Source: Sorghum bicolor
Taxonomy: Eukaryota > Streptophyta > Magnoliopsida > Poales > Poaceae
NCBI RefSeq assembly: GCF_000003195.3
Contig: NC_012872.2
Coordinates: 22,592,066-22,656,065, forward strand
Direction: 5' to 3'
DNA: 64,000 nt
Shown: positions 33,930 to 46,196 of the stretch, piece after piece
How the letters are laid out: the number at the start of each line of letters is the position of its first letter
How positions within the stretch are numbered: the stretch's first letter is position 1
Translations under genes and position numbers: made by a program
Notes under the pieces: model-generated
Told to the model about the DNA's origin: nothing
Seen by the model: only the letters and a program-made list of their open reading frames with translations
Database searches by the model: none

Positions 33930-35829
33930 ACCCTCACTTACACACCTCGCAAAGCCATCAAATCTCAAGCACTGGTGGATTTCATCATGGAATGGACGGA
34001 CACTCAACTCCCCCAGCTCAGGTTCAAGCAGAAGTGTGGTCGATGTACTTCGATGGATCCCTCATGAAGATAGGAGCTGGGGTAGGCCTGATGCACAACT
34101 CAACCCTCGGCGTCCACCTGAGGTACATCATGAGAATACACTTCGCCGTGTCTAACAACGTTGCAGAATACGAAGCCCTCGTCAACAGGTTAAGAATCGC
34201 TATCGAGCTAGGGGTTCGACGCCTCGACATTCGAGGCGACTCTCAGCTGGTCATCGACCAAGTGATGAAGGCCTCAAGCTACCACGACCCAAAGATGGAG
34301 GCATACTGCAAAGAAGTACGCAGGCTCGAGGACAAATTCCACAGCCTCAAGCTCGTTCATGTCGCACGACGATACAATGAAGCAGCCGATGAGATCACTA
34401 AGATTGCATCCACTCGAGGCACCGTCCCAGCCGATGCTATCTCAAAAGACCTGCATGAGCGACCCATCAACCTAGGCACGGGGGCTAAGACCGAAACTTC
34501 CATTCCCAGGCTCGCTGACGCCGTCGAAGCCTTGTTAACGGCGGTAGAAGTGATGGAGGTCGAGCAATGCCCCGGTCGGTCGTTTGACTGGCGTACGCCA
34601 TTCCTTGATTGCCTGATCCGGTGTGAACTGCCGGAAGATTGATTTGAGGCCTATCGTATCACTCAATGGGCCAAACTGTATGTAATCTATGGCGAGAACA
34701 AAGAGCTATACATACAAAGCCCAACAGGGATCCTGCAGCGCTGCATCACCATAGAGGAGGGTCGAAAGCTCCTCAAGGACCTACACTTGGGGGCTTGCGG
34801 CCACCATGTTGCTCCCAGAACTCTTGTAGGAAACGCCTTTCAACAAGGGTTCTACTGGCCAATGGCCGTTGCTGACGCCATAGAGCTCGTTCGCTCGTGC
34901 CATGGGTGTCAATTATATGCAAAGCAAACCCATCTCCCCGCTCATTCTCTCTAGATGATCCCCATCACCTGGCCTTTCGTAGTATGGGGCCTCGATCTTG
35001 TGGGTCCTCTCCAAAGGGCAGCGGGTGGATATACCCATTTGTTGGTAGCCGTCGACAAATTCTCCAAATGGATCAAGGTTCGACCCATCACTAACATCCG
35101 CTCAGAGCAGGCAGTCCTCTTCTTCGCTGACATAATCCACCGGTTCAAAATACCCAACATCTTTATCACCGACAATGGCACGCAGTTCACCGGTAAAAAG
35201 TTCTTGGACTTCTGCGACCGGCGTCACATCCGTGTGAACTGGTCCGCAGTAGCTCACCCTCGAACTAATGGCCAGGTCGAACGAGCCAAAGGCATGATAT
35301 TGCAAGGGCTCAAACCTTCTATAATCGACTAAAGAAGTTCAGCAAGAAGTGGGTTGAGGAACTCTCCTCGGTCCTATGGAGCTTGAGAACAATGCCAAGC
35401 AGAGCCACAAAATATACCCCGTTCTTCTTGGTCTACGGCTCCGAGGCGGTGCTCCCAACTGACCTCGAGTATGGGTCACCTCGACTCAAATCCTACAACA
35501 AACAACCAAACAAGGAAACTCGAGAGAACTCAGTCGACCAGCTGGAGGAAGCTCGAGACATGGCCCTCCTCAACTCACAGGAAGGTACCAGTAGAAGCTC
35601 TGACGCTACCACGACAAACATGTGTACAAAAGAGACCTAAACGTGGGCGACCTTGTCCTGCATCGATGACAAAGCAACAAAGGACGCCACAAGCTAACTC
35701 CACCATGGGAAGGCCCATACGTGGTGGCCGAGGTCTTGAAACCAGGGACATACAAGCTCGCGGACAAAAAAGGGGGCGGTCTTCACCAACGCTTGGAACA
35801 TCGAACAACTACATCGCTTCTGCCCTTAG
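33930..35829 (+). pseudogene. Element C second RNase H and integrase (broken)
   Basis: The second, archaeal-type RNase H (about 34036-34420) shows MYFDGSLMKIGAG, NNVAEYEAL, DIRGDSQLVIDQV and RRYNEAADEI, giving the D-E-D-D acidic set. Integrase follows: the HHCC region (LGACGHH, then CHGCQLYAK near 34898), GLDLVGPL (34990), ITDNGTQFT (35163) and HPRTNGQVERAKG (35255), so the DDE residues are visible. Breaks: TGA near 34642, TAG near 34952, TAA near 35330 and frame changes around 35470-35640. It ends with TAG at 35827-35829 in the same context as element B. Confidence 0.88.
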
Positions 35830-36425
35830 AGCTTTGAAGCTTTACATTTTCATGTACATCTTGTACCGACCCTGAGAATAAACATGTGAATAAATGAAAG
35901 TACTTTTTCAAGAAATACACGCTTATTATCGGTTAGACCTCAACGTTATGAGGAAGTATCGACCATGACTCATCATAATCGACACTCCCTCAGGTGCTAG
36001 CAGGGGGACCCTCCCCCCTATCGGCTCTCAAAAACTAAAAGATTTTTTCAAAAGGCCTCAACATTCCCTTCTTTTCCTAGATAAGACCTAAGGAAACCTC
36101 ACAGGGTCGAGTAGTAAAAGCGCCTTGAGCTCCTTGAGAGCCAAGGGAAGACGAGCCTGAGAACCCCCACGCCCCCAGGCTATGGTAAGTCTACTCACTC
36201 CCTCACCCTCGAGGCAATCAAGGCCATCTTAACAAAAGATCAAACGAGGATACAAACTTAGGCAGCAAATGAAACTCGAGCGTAAAAATAAACAAATATA
36301 CATGAATTTCACAAGTCTTAAAGCCACTCAGGCCACAATGTTAAATCGAGAAAAGTTCTAAGTATATTACAATGGGCCTAAACGCCCGGATCAAGCTCTC
36401 AAGCCCTCTGCTTTCCCTCCTGCCC
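35830..36425. other. Element C pol to antisense-gene spacer
   Basis: AT-rich then GC-rich untranslated DNA between two convergent genes. No coding signal or clear hairpin of the element E type was seen. Confidence 0.55.
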
Positions 36426-38854
36426 CTAGTCTTCCACGCCCGCGCCGGCTTTAGGAGGCAGTACCTCCGGCTCGAACAGCTTCGCCAGCCTCTCGCCAGG
36501 AGCTTCCGTGTCGTCGATCAAGGTGTGGAGCCTCTCCTCGTTCTCGGTGTCAGTCTTGGAGATGTCGGTGACGAAACCGTGGGACACCACCTCCATGTCG
36601 TAGGAGAAGCCAGAGCAGACAACCGCCATCGCCCGCTTCACCCTGGTATGAAGGGCGTCCCGCACTCGATCCCTCAGCGTGGCACCTAAGTAGCACAACT
36701 TTTCGACCAGTGCATCGCCTCGAGGTGCCTCCCTCGACTCGTCCACAGGCTCAAGCTCACAGGAGGCTGAAAGGTCGATTATCACAGTCCTTAGTCGACT
36801 AGTTAGAGCGACCTTCCCCTCGAGCTGAACCTTAGTGGAGCGGGCGTCGACCTAGGCAGCTAGGAGATCATCCTTGAGCCCTACAAAGGTCGATACGGGA
36901 GAGTTAGACCGCACGAGAGATAAACCCAACAAAAAGAAACATGAAAGCCAGATCATACATATCACGAATCCTTTCTTCAAGAGCCGTGTTGTCACCAACC
37001 AAGTCCGTGTTGGCCCTCATGATCTCCTTACAGGAACGAGCTAGATCCGAATTTTCGACCCTCAGGTCCTCGATCATCTTACCCGCCTGTAGGATGGCTC
37101 CCTCCTTCTCTAGTAGCATTCTCTTCGGACGGCCAACGTCGTCAGAGAGACTACGAGAATGGATTCGCTATGCCTTGAGGTCCTCACAGGCCTTCTTCCC
37201 GGCCTCCTCCGCAGCGCTTCGAGCGATTTCGCTCTTCACACACTCCTCCTTCATCCCATGATAAGCATCCCACACCTTTGTAGCGAGGTCTGACTCAACA
37301 AGGTTCTTCTCCTTGTCGAGCTCGGCGGCCGCACCTTTGTAGCGCGCGGCCTCCTCCCGGGCCTTGGAAGCTGCCTCCTCAGCCGAAGCGGCCTGTTCCT
37401 TTGACCGTTCGGCCTCCCCTTTCATCCTCTCCGAGGCCTCCTGAGCCTCATTCGGGGCGGCCTCTATCTCCTTCTTCTCCTCTAAAGCCGCCATAGGGTC
37501 CTTGTAAGCCTAGACAAGCTTCTCTTGCGACTCGAGGAGTTGCTCCTTAAGAAGAGGAAGCTGCTCCCAACCACCTCTCGTCGCATGGATAAAGCCCGAC
37601 TTTATGCGGGAATTCTCTTTTAGATCCTACAGCAGGCAGCGAAACAGTAAGGATATGGGATTAAGCACCCATATGAGAAAGGTCCAAGGATACTTACAAA
37701 GAAAGCCTGGCCAAGCCCGTTGTTGACGATGTCGGACATAAGGCCTCCAAAATGCTTCATCCAGAGACGAAGCTCCTCGATTTGCTCCCACTTATCCGCC
37801 TCCTTCTGGTCGTCCATCATAATATTAGGCTCCTCTAGCCAGATGGAGGCTCGAAGATGGATCCTTCTAGGGTCCCAGTTCTCCATATCGTCCTCCGTGC
37901 GTGCTATGATGCCCCAGATGAGCTCTTGTATGATCTCGAGTGACCCCCCGTGGCGCAGGAACAGATCAACAAGGGAGGGAAACAGCTCGTCGTCGTCTAC
38001 CGACCTCCAGGTCCATGTTTTGCTAGCATCACCGCCACCTGAGGTCCCAGCCTCATCTCCCCCATCGGCACTAAGTTCCACCCACGACAGTCGGTCTCGA
38101 AGGAACCCCGGGGCGATCCCCTTGATACCGTAGATCGTGCCCTTGATCTTAGACTGGGGATCTGCTGGTGTGCGCATAGCACAAGCGAGTGCCACAACGC
38201 CATCTTCCCACCCAGGTTTGGCCGGGATGGTGGCCGGCCCCCCTGGACGGAGCCACGCGGGGGTTGGTGGTCCATAGATAGGCAGTCCCTCTTCCCCGGC
38301 CTTGGGCCCTTGCGACGGCGTGACTGTGGGCGACGCAGGCTTCACGGTTGCTGCACGAGCTGCTCTTCCAACTGCTGCCGCTGCTGCTGCTTCTTCTGTT
38401 GAAGCTCTTGTAGCTCTTGCTGCCGGCAATGCTCCAACTGCTCTTTGAGCCGCTCTCCCCGCTGTAGTTGTGGCTGCTCTTCCTGCAGCAGCAGCTGCTT
38501 CTCCTGCTACAGCTGCGGCGCCTGCGTCTCTTGCGGCAGTCCCCCCTACAGGCGGTGCTGTTCTTATTTTTCTTCTTCTTCTTCTCCCTTACGCCCTTCC
38601 TCATCCTTTTTTGTCCTCCCCTCGACAGAGTGGAGCCCGATGGGCTATGGCGTCCATTTCCCAACAAGAGAGGCCCCTGACCTCCCTGACCATAGTGCGA
38701 GCGTCAGTCAAGAGCGGATCGCCACTAGACCCATCGTTGATGGTGATGGGGTCACCCACTCCCCCAAACTGGGGAGGCTCGGGGGCTCCCACCTGGCCCT
38801 AGGGACGAGACATCTCAACCCACCCGGGCGACGGCGGGTCGGTTCTAGGGACGT
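36426..38854 (-). pseudogene. Element C antisense gene, N-terminally truncated
   Basis: Reverse-strand counterpart of the element B antisense gene. From 38854 down: an acidic/Gly-rich stretch, a Lys/Arg run near 38580, an Ala-rich run coded by GCN triplets (38360-38530), a conserved middle block at 37680-38290 (GIAPGFLRDRLSWVEL, LRLWMKHFGG), a coiled coil (36904-37494) and a C-terminal block at 36426-36785. Breaks between blocks near 37500-37690 and 36790-36950 look like introns plus frame damage. The N-terminal PF04195-like domain seen in B is missing because C' was inserted at 38855. Function unknown. Confidence 0.75.
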
Positions 38855-39908
38855 TGTCGAGGATATCAGTAAGGGGTACCCTAACTGATATGCATATCGA
38901 GAGCACCTGTATGAAAGTCGAGGCCTCCAGCTCGATGCCTAGTTGTGCGCATGGTCCTCAACGACCGTAGCCACGAACACGGAAAGAGCGTCCAGCGAAT
39001 CGACCAGGGCTCGAGCCCCGGCTACCGTCGAATACGGAAACAGACTCGTACGAATTGGAAGGCCTCGAGCGTAAGGACGCTGCCCGCCGCCTAAGGCGGG
39101 CACGGGAACCAGGGCATTTAATGCGCCTGCCGCATTCTCACCTAACCCGTCAGTCACGGGAAGCGTGATAGGGAACAAGCACCCGTCTTGTCGTTCTTTT
39201 TGCAGCGTTCCCCACCAAACAAGCCAGAACGTGGCAGGGCGTAGGGAGTGGGTCGGAACGTCCAGTCAAGACCCCCGTCGAGACGCCCAAAGGTCAGCGC
39301 TCTAGCCAGCGAGGCGTTACACGGTACCTGAACCTCGAGTAGGTAGGTTTCCTTCTTAGGGAAGGGTCGGGCGACGAATGACAACACCTCAACCACTCCG
39401 ACGTAGCTGTTACCACAATGCACAAGCGTGCGGCAGATAAACCAGACCAGGACGGCGCACAGGAGTAGGATTTAGGGGCACGCGTAATCATCATCTAAGT
39501 ACCAAGACAAGACAGCTCGAGACCATGTCGGTACGGAGGCCTCGAGTAGGTCAGCACGCCATACCTCTATCGACCCCTACTCTGTCGCCTATACATGTAC
39601 CCTAGGCCTCTCCTTGGAACAATAAAAGGGGAGGTCCGGGAGCGGATATGGGACACGCGACACAACACAAGCCATACGTAGTAGAGCAACCTTACTCCAC
39701 CTCACTTCATACCACGCCTGTATTCACCCCTGTACAAGCACTTAGGTGCAATATAATAAAAACACTCCCCCCCCCCGCTGGATGTAGGGCCTTCTCTTGC
39801 CCGAACCAGGATAAATCTTTGTGTCTTTTCTTGCATCACCATCTGGAAGAAGGAGCACGCACACAAGTTTTACTCGTTGGTGTGACCTCCCGGGGGAAAA
39901 CACCGACA
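38855..39908 (+). repeat. Element C' 5' LTR
   Basis: Starts TGTCGAGG, ends ACCGACA and is followed by the same primer site and gag start as C. It is only moderately similar to the C LTR and its left flank is mid-gene in C, so it belongs to a separate insertion rather than being C's 3' LTR. The TATA-like box AATAAAAGGG is at 39621-39630; a C10 run lies near 39766. Confidence 0.82.
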
Positions 39909-40432
39909 GTTGGCGTGCCAGGTAGGGGTCCTGCGTGTTTTTTGCTGATTTCCCATCTCTTTCTAGATGGCCACTCTTGTTTCGCCGATTCCGCGCTCCA
40001 CGGTGATTTGGTTCGGGAGCTTCGAGTGCATGTCCACCAGCCTCAGCTATGACATGATCCTGCTCTCAGTCAAAGGACCGGGAGGAGCTCGCATTGCGCT
40101 TGCCCGATTGAGGGCTCATAGACGGCCTCGCCACCACGCCTCCCCACCTAAGAAGAGGCAGGGACAGCACCACCATCACCCCTCTGCCTCGCCACGATCG
40201 CCAGTTCGTGCCAGGCGGGAGGTGACGCAGGAGCCGATAGAATTGCGCGCCGAAACCACGAGTATAACGGCCCGACGCCACGAGGATCGCACGACGACGA
40301 TGGGGGACAGCACACCTTGCGCACGACGATGCTGCTTCCGCACGGGCTGTACGCCCCAAGAAGAGCACTGCCGTTCGGTCTGGACAACACCGCAGCGTCA
40401 CTCGCCAGGACAATATGTCCAAATGCCCAGAC
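39909..40432 (+). mobile_element. Element C' primer site and start of gag
   Basis: The primer site GTTGGCGTGCCAGGTAGGGG (39909-39928) is followed by the gag start at 39967 (MATLVSPIPRS), colinear with C at 28041. The element is cut at 40432 by D; the remainder should lie beyond 64000. Confidence 0.82.
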
Positions 40433-43400
40433 TGTCACACCCTGGCTTTTAAAATAAGACCAGAGTCGTCATATGTGTGCCCAGGAAGTCCACACATATA
40501 ACAAAAGAATAGAAATATCAAAAACAATGTTATATATAGCGGAAAACATATTTATAATAACACTTACAAACATTAGAGTACGCGGAAACAGTAGCTAAAC
40601 TTCTTAGGCTCCAATCTTCTCAGGGACGGTTGACTGGGGGCTCCGTACGCCAAGCACTTCCCATAAGCTTCTGGAAAACTCCATGACCTCTTTATCCTTC
40701 TTCTGAGCAGCACTTTACTACACACTGGGGGTGTGGGGGAAATAGCAAGGGTGAGCTCATGTCGAACTCAACAAGCACAGACGGAAAGTAATGACATGCA
40801 AGGCTTAAAACAAGGTAAAGCTGACTTGGTTTGACTGCGGTAGCATTTTAGTTGATCACTTTTAATTATAACAATTACTAGAACAACCTATTACTAAATA
40901 TGAGTAGCATAAACCCAACCCTTAATTAGTGTAAGTAGTAATTAGCATCTTTTAAGTACTATCCTAAAAATTATAGAAGTCCAGGGATTAACCCCAATTA
41001 TTAACACGGGATAGCAATCCTGCCAACACAGAATAGCCATTCCGCCAAAACACGAGGTAGCAACCTCGCCCAGTTCCATCTTCAAGTATCCAGTGAATCC
41101 AATTTGCTCATCAAGTGAGGGTCTGGGCCACTCGTGACCGTGAGCACGGCTGATATATCAGTTTTACACTCTGCAGAGGTGTGCACGTTCACTCTAAGTC
41201 GTGATTCCCATTCGCCCGGGGTCGCGACTCCCCAAAACACTACCAAGGTGAGCAGGCAGGGTTTCACTACGAGACCTTTCACAGGGTCCAACTAATAGGA
41301 TGCCACTCGTAAGTTTTTGCCGGGGCGCGCGGCAGCCGTGCCCATAGCAATGGGACCCCGAACTGACCGACCTCTTAATATGAATACCCAAGCTACATTC
41401 CTTACGCCTACCCGGAAAGTAACATCCTACCAGCGGAGGTCCTGATAATTAGTCAAGCCAGAGCCATATAGCTTGGAGCTGCACTGTAAGTCCCAGGGGG
41501 CCGCTCCCTGACTAAGTCCTTACGGAGAGCAGAGACGGGTACGCCCGGCAAACCGGACCACCAACAGTACCCGCTCCCCCTGTCCGCGACCAAACCACGA
41601 TGCTCGCGAGCACCGCAACATCTCCATCACCGAAGTGACCATTGTTCATCATTTAATCATTTATCATCATTGAAGAATTTATTAAGCAAGATCATTATTA
41701 CTATTATTATATAGATTAGATGAGTAGAGCAACTAAGCATATCTACTATTCACTATACTACCCATGTATAAAACCCAGGTATACAAAGAATATAGTAGAA
41801 GACTAGTCATGTCCTTAGGGTTTGCAGTATTAAGACACATGCACTGGAAAGTAAATGTATTTAAAGTTCATAGGTACAATATGATCAAAGGGTGTCTGCA
41901 CTTGCCTTTATTCCCAGTGTATATCTGCTCAGAATTCTTTGACTTCCTTCTTCGGATCTCCAACTTCTGCTTCGACTGTCGGTCCTCAGCTCCTGGTCTT
42001 CACTATTGACGAACCACGCTTCTTCTACTCGTAGCAACCAAGCAACACAAACAGACAAACAAACAATCATGACTACGAACAAGCATCAATCAAAAGAAAA
42101 GCTTAGAAAGAGCGCACTAAACGACACGACTTTCGAGGTTCGAAGCGAAACGGAAAAGACGACTATACGTTGATCGTATTTTAAGAAAACAGGTGATGGA
42201 TTATTCAAAGAAATATCTGAAAGTTGAGTTGACCAAATTATAAAAGAATTATAAAAGTTGGAGTTAAACTTTAGTCATAACCAAATTACGAACCATTCTA
42301 CATCATTTAAGTCACTTTACTATTTATAATTAGAAAACAAGGAATTTGTGTTATAAGTTAAACAAGGCATTTATGATATGAGATCAGATTAACTAGATCA
42401 CAATTAAAAAGGTATTTATGTTGGTATTAATAACATTAATATTTATTTACGAGAACTAAAGTTATAAACAAATTGCTTTTGTAGATTAAACGGGCATTTA
42501 GTTAGTCATTAATCATTTTATATTTATGGTGAAAACCTAAATGGTCAAACGAGGTAACTATTACTGCTAAAGCGTAGCTTACGACGATACGAAACTAACG
42601 CGACAAGAACGGCCTCAATCGGAGTTAAAACGTGGATTTTATGGCCAAAACTAGGTCAGTGGCAAAACTGTGAATAGGTAGAACAATTTTTCATATTTTA
42701 AATAATTAAAACTGATTTTTAAAAGTATTTGGACTGCAGGCACTATTTCCCTAAAGCGCAGGGGCTAAAACAGAAAAGTCAAGGGCTTTAAATTAAATAC
42801 TTTTGAACTGAGTGGAGTGCGGGTTAATTACCGAAAAGTGCAGGGACTTTTTCGCAAAACCGCCGGGGTCAACGGGCTGTGGCCGGCTGACCGGCCACGT
42901 GTCGCGACTGGACTGGCCGGTCCACGGCCCGCGCCTGTGGACCGGGGCGGTGGCGGCTGGTCCACCGGTCCACCGTGGACCGGGGAGGGTCGGGCGGCCG
43001 GCCGCGGCGACGGCGCCATGGCCGCGCCGGTGAGCTCGTCGCGGCGGCTCTGCGGGGCACGGGAGGCCGTGCCAAGGGCACGAACGCGTCGCGCGCGGTG
43101 CGGCGAGTGCGGTGCGTCGGCTGGTCACGCGGAAGAGAGGCCGGGGCGAGTGGGCTTCGCGGCGGGGCGGCTCGGCGACGGCGAGAACTCCGGCGAGCAT
43201 GAAGGTGTGATGGGGAAGGGGAGAAGGCACGCCGAGGGCACCAGCGTGCTCGTCGTGCCCTTGCGAGGTCGAGTCTGGGCTCACTTTGACGAGAACAGCA
43301 GCGGGGCGGAGCGCAGCGGAGGTTGGGATCTCGGCGACTTCAATGGCGGCGGCAAGCTTTGATTAGGGTTTTGCGGGGGCTTGGGAGAGCGATTAGGGCT

Positions 43401-44179
43401 TCTAGGGAGGCGTGCGGCGGCTGCAGGGCGCCCTTAAATAGGTGAAGGCGAACCTCGGTTCGCGTGTGCGCAGAAACCGGGGCGGCGGCGCGGCGGCTGC
43501 CCCGTCCGAATCGGACGGAAGGTTGGGGATGACCACCCCGCTGACAGGTGGGGCCCCCTGGTCAGCGGCTGCGGGTGGAGAGGAGGCAGGCGGGCGCGCT
43601 GGGCTGGGCACTCGGGGCGCAGGTGCTGCGTGGCTGGGCCGCGGCCCACTCGGGCGTGCAGGGGGGAAGGGAGGCCGGCCCAGGGCGCTTGCCCTTTTCC
43701 TTTCTATTTTTTTTATTCAAAAGGGTTTAAACCAAATTTTCAACACCTTTATAAACCAAAATTTGATTTATTAATTTGGGTCGTTTTGAGAATTGTTTTC
43801 TCTACTGCTTTTGAAAACAAAGCATTTTTTTTTCTTAATAACATATTTTTAAATTATTTTTCCACTCAAATATAAATTAGTTTTCAAATATGAATTTTGG
43901 AGTTTTATTTTTTTGAAAACCGAAAGGACCTAAACGTGCTCTCTAGAAATTTTGAAATTCATTTTTCTGAGACAAGCCAAACAAAGCTAGGGCACAAAAC
44001 ACACATCAAATAAAACACCCTCCACTTAATTTATTAAAAGTTTTAAAATTCCACATTTTTCTCATTTTATATTAACAACAATGAATAAAATCTTGGAATA
44101 TTTTACAAAAATTTTAAATCCTTGTTAAATTTAGTATTTTCTAATAACAATCCAAAATTAAAAATTTTGGAGTGTTATA
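40433..44179 (-). repeat. Element D 3' LTR
   Basis: In plus coordinates it starts TGTCACACCC and ends GAGTGTTATA. On the minus strand the LTR begins TATAACACTCC, probably TGTAACACTCC with one change. The GC-rich block (42870-43720) has a reverse TATA-like TATTTAA (43440-43434) and a reverse telo-box AAACCCTAA at 43371-43363. Frames in this block recur in the other LTR and are not called as genes. Confidence 0.92.
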
Positions 44180-45206
44180 GATCTACCCCACTTAACATAA
44201 ATCTCGTCCCGAGATTTGAAGGAACTAGAGAGAAAGATAAAGTAGATCATCAAAGTTGTTTCGAGACTTTTAAGACGTGATCAAAGGATTAAAGATGGAC
44301 ATAAAGGGTATAGAGTATGGTAAAGATTGGTGACAAGGAAAGATAAACGTATGAGATAAGAATTGATCTTTGGATCCTGTATTATGATAAGGTGCAAGGG
44401 CAAGAAGCCAATATTAAAAAGAGATGATACATAGGAGATAAAGATAGATATTATTGTGCTCACAATTTCCTTGATTCCAAATATGCATAAGATAGTAGAT
44501 GAAAGGATAAAGAATTACCAAAAGTTGACAAAGACTTAGATTTTTTTTTTGTCTTCACGCTTAATCATTTGTAGTCCTATGAGATGTAAGATCCAAGATC
44601 ACACGTTGACAAAAATGATAAGGGCTCATCGCAAGAATGATAAAGATCAATATAAAGTTCTCCATGTCTTCTGTTTTGAGATCCTCAAGAGTGATGATCG
44701 TAACTGCCGCTACTCCACTTAAACCAAGTGTTTGCTCATCTTCAAAAACTATTGTTTACGAACTTCATCTTGCCAGATCCGAACGATCTTTAGAGATTTC
44801 CTTCAGAGATTACCCGTCTAATAACACACTGCACTTCTTGGGATTCTGAGAGACAGGGAGAGAAACAACATAATGATGGGAGAAGATAGAGTGAAATAAC
44901 TTCAGTTATCTTAGTAAAGGTGCAAGACTAAAGCCAAAAGTCGATAAGGTTATCTAGGAGAAGGTTCTTGAACACTATCTAGAAAAGCAACCCAAGGGGT
45001 CTGTTAAGATTGACCATATATCGGTATGGTTTTCATGTGACTTTCAGGTTCTGCATTTTGTCACGTGATAATCCATCAAATATTCCAAAGTGAACAAAAA
45101 AATACATCTTATCTTGGGACTTTGGTTTCCTATGTCTTGCTTTGATAGGTCAACAAGCACCACTCTTCCTAGGACACTTGATGCTTCTCTATGGTCTCCA
45201 TAGATG
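44180..45206 (-). other. Element D internal, 3' part
   Basis: The minus strand ends in GTTAAGTGGGGTAGATC, a purine-rich tract next to the 3' LTR, preceded by CTCGGGACGAGATTT, a block also present just before the 3' LTR of A (21395). The rest, about 1 kb, is AT-rich and shows no polymerase or integrase motif in any frame. Confidence 0.65.
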
Positions 45207-45210
45207 GATC
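45207..45210. repeat. Left GATC duplication at element E
   Basis: GATC here and at 57823-57826 flank element E including its 5' extension. Joining them gives the continuous D sequence TAGATGGATCCTAAG. Confidence 0.6.
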
Positions 45211-45472
45211 AGGGGAAGTAACCGTTTTCGCGAATATCCTGGTCAGAACATCGGCAGATCTTTGTAACGGTATTGTTGCCGATGTACGACTGAGAAAAAT
45301 GCCCGTTTAGGAAGTTGGGGATTTCGAGGAATCTGCGGAGGATTAGGATCAGAGTTGTCCAGATTGAGGTTGTCGGTTACCAGATTAGGAGCATTAATTG
45401 CGGGAGAAGGCATCATTACTGCAGAGAATTTCGGAGCATTAATAGTTTTATACTCCGAAACTGGGGGGCATG
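45211..45472 (+). repeat. 262-bp extension upstream of the element E 5' LTR
   Basis: Aligns without gaps to 56878-57139, the last 262 bp before the 3' LTR, differing at seven sites. Its left edge (AGGGGAAG) falls inside the purine tract AGAGGGGAAG of the 3' copy (56876-56885) and abuts GATC. Confidence 0.92.
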
Positions 45473-46149
45473 TGTTGACACCGTTTTTGGGCACGTGTCT
45501 AGGATGGCAGGATAAGGTGGCAGTACGATGTTTACAAAGCGGGTTGCCGATGAGGATGGTTGCCGATGAGGGAGAAGTTGAATGTGACAGGCAGTAATAT
45601 GGTGCCGATGGCTAGATAAGAAAGTCTGCCGATGACTATGGCAAAGGATCTGCCGATGATGCAAAGGAGGAGTCTGGAAGCTGCCGGTCGTTATGTGGAG
45701 GAGTTTCGGTTTGTCACGAGGGATAGTTTTGTTATTTCCTTAATTATTTGCATCGTTTTGTATACGGATTCCGTGTAATTTGGAATTCGAATTCTAATCG
45801 TGTCTGGTTGTAGCTCTTTGAGCAGTGTATAAATATAGACCCTAGGGCCTTGTAATAATCAATCAAGAAATCAAACACATGTTTTTACTCATATTCCAGC
45901 ATTTACTTTTCGACGACTTCGTCATACTTTTTCCTTTTGTTACGAGTTCTTAGGAATTCGTCGACTCGGCGTGTTCTCAAGTTCCGCATGAGTACCTCTT
46001 AGCCGTGACATCTGGGCGCATCGCTGTTGTCAGGACTAAAGTATTCGAGTTATCACCTTTGCCGATAGCAAGGTCAAATCGGCTGGCACGCCATAACGTT
46101 TGAATCGGGTATTAGCCCTTTGTGTTTGCAGATCAGTTTTGCATCAACA
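45473..46149 (+). repeat. Element E 5' LTR
   Basis: 677 bp, TGTTGA...TCAACA. TATA box TATAAATATA at 45828-45837 and the perfect 12-bp palindrome GAATTCGAATTC at about 45783-45794 upstream of it. Several GCCGAT motifs lie in the U3-like part. Confidence 0.92.
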
Positions 46150-46176
46150 CATCTTTTGGCACGCCTGGTGGGACCA
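46150..46176 (+). other. Element E primer-binding region
   Basis: TTTTGGCACGCCTGGTGGGA lies just inside the 5' LTR, where the primer site is expected. The tRNA is not identified. Confidence 0.65.
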
Positions 46177-46196
46177 GATTCAAGATCAAGATCAAC

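Larger units (their letters stand above)
26973..38854 (+). mobile_element. Element C: decayed Tat-type Ty3/Gypsy element
   Basis: 5' LTR, primer site, gag, protease, RT/RNase H, second RNase H, integrase and antisense gene in the usual Tat order. It is interrupted by solo LTR G at 32650-33924 and truncated at 38854 in the middle of its antisense gene by element C'. Its own 3' LTR is not in the window. Confidence 0.88.

Noticed and set aside
26973..39908. The C LTR and the LTR at 38855 as the two LTRs of one element
   Set aside because: They are only moderately similar, the second is followed by a primer site and a new gag start, and the sequence just left of 38855 is the middle of the antisense gene rather than a polypurine tract. 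A nested second element fits better.
42793..43774. Several open frames in the GC-rich part of the D LTR as genes
   Set aside because: The same frames recur in the second LTR at 62640-63700, overlap on both strands and show no domain; they reflect GC-rich composition.
45211..46149. Element E as the remnant of an LTR-sharing tandem array
   Set aside because: Possible, but the GATC match at both outer ends and the edge inside a purine tract favour a single aberrant integration. Kept as the stated alternative.
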